A DNA stretch of 64,000 nt from Ochotona curzoniae. Its lineage: Eukaryota > Chordata > Mammalia > Lagomorpha > Ochotonidae. The DNA is taken from contig NW_024467121.1 in the NCBI RefSeq assembly GCF_017591425.1, positions 21,960,707-22,024,706 on the forward strand, in the 5' to 3' direction. Shown here piece after piece: positions 56,532 through 64,000 of this stretch. The position numbers and the translations under genes were made by a program. Within the stretch, counting starts at the first letter, position 1, and the number at the start of each line of letters is the position of its first letter. The notes under the pieces are model-generated. The model made no database searches and had not been told where the DNA came from. It saw only the letters and a program-made list of their open reading frames with translations.

Positions 56532-58810
56532 CAGCCACACCTTGTAGATATTCCAGCTTCAGTACTAGATCACTTGCACTAAAGTGATTATGGCAGGCAG
56601 TTGAGTCACATAAATATTTTTCTTCTCAGGCATATAAATTGCATTTATATACAATGTGTCTATTAGAGGTATGATAACCTTGTACCCAAGAATGCAAATA
56701 CCATCACTTAAAAATGCTCTGTTGCTAAAAAGATGCTAGTAAGCATCTGAGCCTTTGGTGAGTTGTGTTTTTTTTTCCTGGGGGGGTGGGATTGTGGGGT
56801 TTTATTGCTGGGGGCTGGGGAGGATCAGACCTCAGTGGCTGTGGCTGCTCACTGATGAAGGTGGTCAGTGCTGAAGTTCCGAGCATCTGGGGAACCATCT
56901 TAAATATGACAGCAGACAGACATGTAACGATCAGTTGATTCTTCCATTCCAGAAAGATTTGCCTGTAACTCGTAATACTGTTTAGAAACATTTTCTCCCA
57001 GGAGAAATCTTTCACAACTGAAGGCAGGTCTCTCAAAACCATGTTGCAGCTTTATCAATTCAGTGCATGTTGTAGTTTGAAACCTTGGTCCACCATTTCA
57101 TAGCATCTTCACCAGGAGCAGATTCCTTCTCAAGAAACCTCTTGCTGTACTCATCCAAATGAGCAGCTTCTTCATTGGTTAAGGTTTGACTGTGAGATGG
57201 CTGCAGTGGAGTCACATCTCAAGCTTAACTTCTTGTTCCAGTTCTCTTCCTCTTCCACCACGTCTGTGGTCATTTCCTCCCCTGAAGTTGGGTGTTTCTG
57301 AAATTCATTCACAACGGTTGGCAACAGTGTCTCCCAAATTGTTGCTAATGTTGATGTTTGCCTTTTTCCTGCCATGAGTCACAAAAATTCTTAGTGGCAT
57401 CTGGAATAGTGCATCTTTTCCAGGATTTTTTTTTATTTGCTTCACGCCAATCTCCCAAGAAGTATCATTCTGTATGGCAGCTGTATCATTATAAAATGTG
57501 TGTTTTAAAATCATAAGATATGGACATCTAAACTACTCCTTGACCCATGAGCTACAGAACAGATGTTAAACATTAACCTACTGGTATATTTCCATCAAAG
57601 CTCTTGGGTGATCAGGTACCTGGTCAGTGAATAGCAGTATTTCAAAAGAAATTTATTTTCTTGAACAGTGGATCTCAAAAATGGGCTTGAAAAATCAGGT
57701 AACCATGTTGTAACCAGATGTGTTGTTATCTATGCTTTGTTACTTTATTTGTGGAGTTTGGGCAGCAGAGTTGATTCAGCATAAAGTGTTCCAGAATTTT
57801 TGGCATGGTAAGCATGCACTGGCTTCAACCTAGTCACTAGGTATATTAGCTCCAAATAAGAGGGTCAGTCTGGGCTGGGAGGCTTGGAAGCTAGGCATTG
57901 GCCTTTCCTCTCTAGCCATGAAGTCCCCAGTCACGTCCCCTGCTAACACAAGACTATTTTGTCAACCCTAAAAACTTCCAATATAGTGTGAATACCTTCA
58001 TCATCACTTTGAACTTTTACATTATACAGATGACATCTTTTCTTAAACCTTAGGAACCAATCTCTACTGGCTACTGATGTGACATCAGAAGCTTCCTCTC
58101 CTCTTTCAGGCTCAGATCAGCGTTGTTCTGAGCTAGAATTTGTCTTAAAGGAATGTTATGGCTGGGTTGATCCTCTGTCTGGACCATTAAAACTTTTCTG
58201 TACCAGCAGTAAACCTTTACTTTTTTACACTTATTCTTTAACCAGAGTAGCACCTTTTATTTCCTCCAAGAACTTTTCCTTTATATCCACAACTTAGCTG
58301 TTTGGCACAGAAACCTAACATTCCAACGTCGCAGCTGCCAGCATGCCTTCCTCATTAAGCTTGATCTGTTTCTCACTTTTAAGATGAGAAATGGGACTGT
58401 TCCTTACACATGAGGCTGTTATAAGGCTGTTAACTGCCATAATTTTAATATTATCATAATCACCAGGGAATGGAAAATCTAATAAGAGGGAGAGGTAGCT
58501 GGTTGGTAGAGCAGTCAGAACATAACACAATAATCATCCGTTAAGTATGACGTGTTATATGAATTTGATTTTTAGTGCCCCAAACAATTACAATGTGACA
58601 TCAAAGATCACTGTCCACAGATTGCCATAATGGGTGCTCTAATCATGAAAAAATTAGAAATATATTGAGAATTACCAGTGCATCCTGGGCATGGAGAGAT
58701 AAATGAGCACCTGTTACTGAGAAAACGGTATACACAGACTGTCTTGATGTGGGGTTGCCACGAAAGGTGAAGCGCAGTGAAGTGCAGCTCAGCTCAACAC
58801 GAGAAGCCTG
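56532..58810 (-). mobile_element. Near full-length Tigger1-like DNA transposon (pogo superfamily)
   Basis: Tigger1 is an extinct Tc1/mariner-pogo transposon whose transposase has a DDE/D-type core. Read on the minus strand, this copy starts near 58810 with 'caggcttctcgtgttg' and 'cgcttcacctttcgtggcaa', the left end of Tigger1. It ends near 56532 with 'ctggaatatctacaaggtg', the right end. The length of about 2.28 kb compares with about 2.4 kb for the consensus (recalled). Transposase landmarks lie in order: 'KLNEEGM' (about 58360), 'QTEDQPSHNIPL' (58140), 'TDQVPDHPRALMEIY' (57610; the usual IDN catalytic motif is changed), 'TSGEEMTTDVVE' (57265), 'RFLEKESAPGEDAM' (57120), 'EKMFLNSITSYRQIF' (56990). 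Stops and frameshifts are common, so it is dead. Confidence 0.9.
57042..58400 (-). pseudogene. Tigger1 transposase pseudogene
   Basis: This is the coding remnant inside the Tigger1 copy; the human relative is TIGD1. The N-terminal DNA-binding segment, the central catalytic region and the C-terminal tail can all be followed, but in several frames. The frame is broken by in-frame stops in the central part and by at least two indels. The catalytic-region motif has TDQ where Tigger1 has IDN. It cannot make an active transposase. The C-terminal tail runs on to about 56800 ('FISEQPQP'). Confidence 0.8.
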
Positions 58811-58819
58811 GGTCATCTT

Positions 58820-59755
58820 CTGAGATGGAGCTGGCAAACCAGCCATTTGGATCAGCTTAAAACAGTCTCAAGAACTGAAATGAGTATTAGTCTTCTTCAC
58901 TCTGACGCCCAGGGTGTAGTCCGTTGAGAGATCAACCCCAAAATCGACAGGATTATCAGGCCCCAGTTGTTGAGCCCTACGTTCACTGTTTGCCCACGTA
59001 GTTCCATGAAACAATCAACGGTGTAGTTGAGATGTTAAGCTACTCGCAGTCCTTTTGAAATAAGCAAATTCGAGTCTGTGCAAAGTTTATAGCTCCCTCC
59101 GTGATATGTTAAAGAATATTGACTCTGTCTGTTTTGTTGGAGGATTTTGTTTCATTAGGACTGATCTTTCCAGGAGTGCTTTCAAGTTTGGAGCATCAGG
59201 ATCATACTATGTCTGAACCCTGAGGCGACCACACACGTCATGTTTATTTTTAAGTAGTGCAATCACCCAAGAGTGCCTTGTGTGTAGCTTACCTGTACCA
59301 TTAGAACAAGAGTAATGTTGATTACTTTTCTCTGCTATAGAGCGTATGAATGAATGTTGCTGCCTCACCTTGCTGGCAGTGAGGGATAGGGTAAGACATG
59401 TGGGAATGCAGGGAAGTTATACAAGGACCCTAAGTAGTCCATCTCACTGCGCGTGGCTAAATTCAGCATCATGAGTGAGAGAAGAATGAGCAACACAAGT
59501 AGAATATTACTCTATAACAGAATAAGGCTGCCATGTAGTTGACTCGTCAAGCTAACATTTCTAACAGCCTCAGGGGTGTGAAAGAGTGCTACGATGGGCT
59601 TTCTTTGCAAGCAGAGCAATGTCAGGGAAGGGGAACCAGTTGCCATGGCACCCTGCACCGAGAGGAGACCCAGACATTTCTGATTCTGTGTTTGTGGTCT
59701 TTTCCTCAGAACATCCTGGTCTTGATTTTTTTATTTTCTGCACATATAACATGGA
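58820..59755. other. Intergenic sequence
   Basis: No gene recognised. A plus-strand frame at 59539-59808 lacks recognisable domains. Confidence 0.4.
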
Positions 59756-59759
59756 GAAT

Positions 59760-60275
59760 GACCTTATGTTTTTTACAAACCTCCTTTGTAGAAAATTTGG
59801 TAAAATAGAACTAACACATAGTTTACCATGGTAACCATTTTTAGATCTTCAGGCAAGTTGCAATGAACTACATTCCTGTTGTTCTGTAACTGTAACCACC
59901 ACCACTTTCCAGAATGTTTGCATCTTCCCAACCGGCCACTCTAGATTAACTAATAATTTCTCATTCCACACTACTTAAAGCTCATATTAATCACCATAAT
60001 ATATACTTTCAAACTTTTGTGAATTTGGCAATTCTATATTGTGTATGTTAATGGAATCATGCAGATTTTTCCCTCTATGTATGGCTTATTTGACTTCACA
60101 GTTCCAATTTTTCTAAGCTTTGGTTATTATTCTGTTGTCTTAATCATGGCCATCCTCATGGGTATGAGGTGATACCTCTTTGTGGTTTTGCTTTGCATTT
60201 CTATAACATTCAGCAAGCCTGCCTTTTTTATTTCTGTCTCTGAAATTAGCATAGACATCTTTTTCTTGGACCACA
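59760..60275 (-). mobile_element. Old L1ME-type 3' end
   Basis: Antisense L1 landmarks: 'gtttaccatggtaaccattt', 'ctgtaaccaccaccactttc', 'cagaatgtttgcatcttccc', 'aatggaatcatgcagatttt' and 'catgggtatgaggtgatacc'. Confidence 0.8.
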
Positions 60276-60309
60276 TGTGGACTATATTAGTTATAAATAT
60301 AAGAATCAT

Positions 60310-60510
60310 TACAGACCACCTGACCAATGTGCTGGGTTGCAAGGATGTGCCTGCGTGAAGGCCAGCTAACTGGATGAGGATGAGGAGCATCTTGATGCCC
60401 CACCACCTCTGATCCACAGTAGGATCCCCTTCAGGCACAGCGGCTAGTGCTGCTTGACTGTTGGGGGCAATTTGTTGTTCATTTCCAGGAGGTGCCATCT
60501 TTCTGTTCAA
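60310..60510 (-). other. Short open frame, unassigned (possible retrocopy scrap)
   Basis: Reading leftwards from about 60510, a frame begins MNRKMAPPGNEQQIAP and continues with a hydrophobic stretch (MLLILIQLAGLHAG, then VMILIFIT) before running into L1 sequence near 60275. The amino-acid pattern looks more like a small membrane protein than L1, but I do not recognise a family. There is no splice evidence, no poly-A tail and no homology I can name. It may be chance. Confidence 0.2.
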
Positions 60511-60519
60511 TGTATTTCA

Positions 60520-61480
60520 TGGGTCACATAATCTCCGATTACTAAGGTGACACTTAGGACAATTTTATGGCAAATTGAGTGCCAAATTATAGCCCCTGAA
60601 GGGGTACACAGTAATAATGGCCCATGAAAGCATCAGCAGGGGGCCTGAGCCCGGTTTCAATGCAATCAAACATAGTTGCTAATGTAGGATTTCAGGAAGA
60701 CAGAAAGGAATAGATTATTAAAACATATGTGCCAATCTGCTTTCAAAAAGAGTGCTCAAATGGCTACAGACACTTGCTGGATTGTGGATTAATGAAGATT
60801 GGATTATTTTTGCGTGAGGTGGGATTTCCTTGTGGCTAAGAAGCATGACCCACCTTGAGTGAATTGGAATGACTTTCTTTCAAAGAAATCAATTGCTCTG
60901 TTTTATTTCTCCTTGAGGCATTTTACTTTTTCCAATGTGAGAAGCCAGTGCCTCCAGCACAAGAGAATGTGAGGAAGCCTGGCTGGGTAACTAAGGTATG
61001 TAACCTGTGAAATGATACGCAATACCCAGAGAATAAGAGAATGCCTTTCTTTCTGAGAGATTTCCAGATTTGCACGCACCTGTTTCATAACAATGTGCTG
61101 AGTTTAAGATTCTGCTGAGGTAGAGACATTTCCTGTCCTCTGAGAATCTACCGTAGCAGCCAGATCTGTGTGACTGCATATGCGTTTACAGTTTCGAATG
61201 CAACTGAAGACAGAAGTTGGACAAAACTAGGGTACAGCATATCAGGCAGTGGTGAACATGACCCTGGCCTTAAGGTAGTTTTCCCACAAGGTCGCTGGAT
61301 TCTTCTGAGGTTTCAGGGAACAGGGATTCATCATATTACAAGTTCACACAAAAACCGCGCCGTGGGACTTCACTCTTTGAGATTATACTGCCCATACAAA
61401 GAGGAGGCTTTGTCACTAAGACAAAAGATTTGTTACTATCCAGCTCTCGGCTAATCTTTAAAGACTTCAGATTCCCTGTT
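60520..61480. other. Intergenic sequence
   Basis: No gene or confident repeat recognised. Confidence 0.4.
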
Positions 61481-61489
61481 ACATATTAT

Positions 61490-61620
61490 AGCAGTCATTT
61501 ACTGACCAGCAATATGTTGAGCATCTACCCTCTGTTAGACTCTGTGCTAGCTACTGTGTGCACAGACACTGCCTTTGCACAATCAGAACTTACTGTCTCA
61601 CCTCGGAGGCATATCTGAGC
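61490..61620 (+). repeat. L2/MIR-like fragment
   Basis: 'gtcatttactgaccagcaat', 'tgttgagcatctaccctctg' and 'agactctgtgctagctact' follow the L2 3'-end wording. Confidence 0.6.
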
Positions 61621-61769
61621 AGACAAAAGAAGCAGCAGGTGATAGGGCTTTTTCCATCACCAAATGCCCATGTCAGGGGTGCCCAGGTCCTAGCATGAGC
61701 CCAGAAGAGATTCTCTGTTTGCCAATCCCCAAATGAGGCAGGTTTTTTGAATCACAAGGGAGAGGGACA

Positions 61770-62080
61770 AGGAGAGGAAAGACGTTACTGTTACTGGATG
61801 AATCACGTCCCCGCCCCCCGTGCGCGGTTGAAGCTGTAATCCCTGCTGCTTCAGGGTGTGACTGTATTTGGACACAGAGGTTTTAAAGTGATTAAACTTG
61901 AAGCAGTCTGCGTGGTGGGTCCCCATCCAGTCTGACTGGTGTCCTGGTAAGAAGAGGAAATCTGGACTCACAAAATACCAGAGAGACAGAGAAGAGGACT
62001 TTTGGAGGAGGTAGCAAGAGGGTAGCCATCTGCAATCAAACCAACCTGGGGGCATCTTAACTCTTGCAGTGGGAGGGGTG
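61770..62080. repeat. MER-type interspersed repeat, opposite orientation to 25676-26025
   Basis: 'gtgactgtatttggacacag', 'gactggtgtcctggtaagaa', 'gaggaaatctggactcac' and 'cagagagacagagaagagg' match the reverse of the repeat at 25.7 kb. The family name is not assigned. Confidence 0.6.
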
Positions 62081-62327
62081 GGCTTTGTCGTATTCCAAGT
62101 CCTGGCCAGCTACTTAAAAAAAATAGTCTAAGTAAAGCACAGGCATGGTACACAAAGTGGTTGTTGATTTCAAAGGTAGGAAAACAGTCTCTCTCCTCTC
62201 TCTGAAACATACACACAGGCACAGTGGGTAAGAAGGAAAAAGGGGCTGGAGAACGAAGCAGAGAGAGGATACCTTCAATGCCTCTTCTGTTCTCCAGCTG
62301 GCCAAGAAGAAGAAGGCCCTCCCTGTT

Positions 62328-62340
62328 ACCAACCTCTTTT
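62328..62340. repeat. Left target-site duplication of a SINE
   Basis: 'accaacctctttt' is repeated exactly at 62666-62678. Confidence 0.9.
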
Positions 62341-62665
62341 GTTGTTTTTTTTTAATTATTTATTTATTTTAATTGAAAAGTCAGATTTACTGAGAGAAGG
62401 ACAGAGATAAAGATCTGTCTGTTAGTTTATTCCCCAAGTGCCTGCAATGGCTAGAACTGAGCCAATCCAAAGCCAGGAGCCAGGAGCTTCTTCCTGGTCT
62501 CCCATGTGGGTGCAGGGTCCCAAAGCCTTGGGCAGTCCTCCACTGCAGACCACAAGCAGAGAACTTGAAGAAAAGTGGAGCAGCCATGATACAAATCGGT
62601 GTCCATATGGGATACCAGCAGATGCAAGGCAAGGACTTTAACCACTAGGCTACCACACCAGACCC
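62341..62665 (-). mobile_element. C-type SINE with perfect 13-bp target duplication
   Basis: Reverse copy: 'taattatttatttattttaa' tail, 'ccaatccaaagccaggagcc', 'tctcccatgtgggtgcaggg' and head 'aggctaccacaccagaccc'. Exact 13-bp repeats flank it. Confidence 0.94.
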
Positions 62666-62679
62666 ACCAACCTCTTTTA

Positions 62680-63390
62680 TAAGTTTGGAAGGGGAGCAGC
62701 TCCCTGGTACCTATCCCAGGTCCCAAGTAAAGGAGACATGTACGCAGGAGGTAGATCCTGGCTCACAGATAGGTGGATAGGACTACATATGGTAAGGGGT
62801 AGTGGTATCGCAGGGTGGTCTCCAGCTGATGGCCTTATCCCATATCGCCTGGACCCTCAGCCTTCACGAGCATGATGAAGTTTCTATGGTTTTTAGCGGC
62901 CCACTCTGTGGCATATATTTTAATGGAAGCACTAGAAAACGTATAGATTAGCCACAATTTCAGTCAAAGAAAAAATTTTAAAATCTCATAAGAAAGTTGT
63001 AAGTGCAGTGTTGCTTTTTTCTTTTTAAAGCTGTTTGAAAATAATTTGCAAACACTTTAGGAAGTTCCTGAGTTTCTTGTGAATAAAGCAGTTATTTCTG
63101 GCTATTAATTATTTCTACGTCAGAAGTTAACATCTTTGAAAAACAGGAATTACTGTAAGTATGTCCTGTAAGTATGAGGAAGCTACAAGCATTGGGATGT
63201 GTGAGGGTAAGATCGGGTTTTTGTAACCCATTTGTACCATAAGCTTTGTGTCTGTCTGACCGTCCAACCCACGGTGCTTGCAGCCCAAGCCTTCCCATTT
63301 GCTTCTAACGCTCCAGCCAAGTTTGGTTCCTGGTAGGCCTGTTCTTTCACACCTCTGTTCTCATGCTAGTTATGACTAACTCTCATGTTT
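62680..63390. other. Intergenic sequence
   Basis: No gene or clear repeat recognised. 63150-63178 holds a small direct repeat of 'gtaagtatg'. Confidence 0.4.
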
Positions 63391-63394
63391 ATTG

Positions 63395-63640
63395 CAGTGC
63401 TGTTCACAATAGCAAAGAAAGACAATGAATTAGTGTGGATGCTCATCAGAGAATGAATGGGTACAGAAAAACTGGTATCTACCCACCATGGAAGAAAGAG
63501 AATGAAATCCTGGTATTTGTAACAAAATGAATGGGATTGGTGATCATTAACTCAAGGGAAATAAACCAAACACTAACAGACAAATACCATTTATTTTCTC
63601 TTATATGTGAAAGTTACAAAGTAAATCTGCATGTCTAAAA
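63395..63640 (+). mobile_element. Old L1 3' end, plus orientation
   Basis: 'cagtgctgttcacaatagca', 'ggatgctcatcagagaatga', 'atgggtacagaaaaactgg' and 'tgaaatcctggtatttgtaa' are sense L1 ORF2 3'-end landmarks. Confidence 0.75.
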
Positions 63641-64000
63641 ATGTGGCTGCCTTATTGACATACAGATATTTATAACGATTGTCTTCACTGAATTATGCCC
63701 CAAACGTAACAGTACAGTGTTCCTTCCCCATTTTCTGATATTAATATGGCCTCCCATGCTTTCTGTGTGTTTGTATTTCCCCGGTGTGTAGTTAACTCTC
63801 AAACTTTCCCAATCTTTTTATTTGGAGCTTTCTCTTATGGTAGCATACAGTCGGGTTTGCTGTGTGAGCCACTCAGAAAATCATTTTATCTTAATACAGA
63901 TTTGCTTTCATTATGTAGTTGTGATCATGGCAGCATGCTGTGCAGAATGCCCTGGCCTCTTGCAGCATGTCTGCCCCTTAATGCCCTCATTCGTCATCAT

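Noticed and set aside
46530..64000. KIF26B 3' end on the minus strand, expected downstream of SMYD3 from the human gene order
   Set aside because: No recognisable kinesin-like coding frame or splice-flanked exon on the minus strand; in human the gap is about 40 kb, so it probably lies beyond the window.
1..64000. CRISPR arrays, tRNA or rRNA genes, bacterial-type operons
   Set aside because: No regularly spaced short repeats and no rRNA sequence; tRNA-like boxes occur only inside SINE heads. The window is mammalian.

Overview
This is a window of mammalian nuclear DNA: AT-rich, no operons, one spliced gene, and roughly half recognisable interspersed repeats. The organism is a lagomorph, and a pika (Ochotona) seems more likely than a rabbit. 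The reason is more than twenty copies of the lagomorph tRNA-derived C-type SINE (core motifs 'atcccatatggg', 'ggcctgggaaagc', 'ggagtgaat/aacca', tail 'aataaa..aaatcttt'), several with intact target-site duplications. The youngest copies differ from the rabbit C-SINE as I remember it, but the species call is an inference.

Only one protein-coding gene can be supported: the 3' end of SMYD3 (SET and MYND domain lysine methyltransferase) on the + strand. The penultimate exon (31439-31547) and the last coding exon (45594-45695) together encode the last 69 complete residues, ending in ...EECDANIRAS-stop. A short 3' UTR follows, with AATAAA at 45870. Bases 1-31438 are the upstream intron, 31548-45593 the last intron, and sequence after about 45890 is downstream intergenic DNA. 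In human the next gene downstream, KIF26B, converges on SMYD3; none of it is recognisable here.

Layout: 1-1.7 kb unique intron. 1.77-4.69 kb a rearranged lagomorph L1 (3' UTR, ORF2 piece, ORF1, 5' UTR, with an internal inversion). 4.7-17.6 kb unique intron with scattered C-SINEs and old MIR/L2 scraps. 17.7-21.1 kb old L1 3' ends (minus) and a MER5A-like hAT fragment. 21.6-26.1 kb more SINEs and a MER-type repeat. 26.1-29.1 kb mostly unique, with a (TG)n microsatellite. 29.17-30.57 kb a clean L1 3'-UTR insertion with an 18-bp target duplication. 31.4 kb the SMYD3 exon. 32.5-33.7 kb an L1 3' UTR with a very fresh SINE next to it. 36.4-40.5 kb old L1M sequence (+) broken by L1 5'-UTR sequence. 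45.6 kb the last SMYD3 exon. 49.8-55.4 kb old L1 (minus) with nested SINEs. 56.0-58.8 kb a nearly full-length dead Tigger1 DNA transposon (minus) with a partial inverted partner copy. 59.7-63.6 kb old L1 pieces, a SINE and a MER-type repeat.

I found no undescribed functional system. The items most worth a second look are the two Tigger copies that share derived changes in opposite orientation, the L1 pieces with inversions, a possible intronic polyadenylation isoform of SMYD3, and two short frames without an assigned family. Repeat boundaries are read by eye and are good to about 10-30 bases unless a target duplication is cited.
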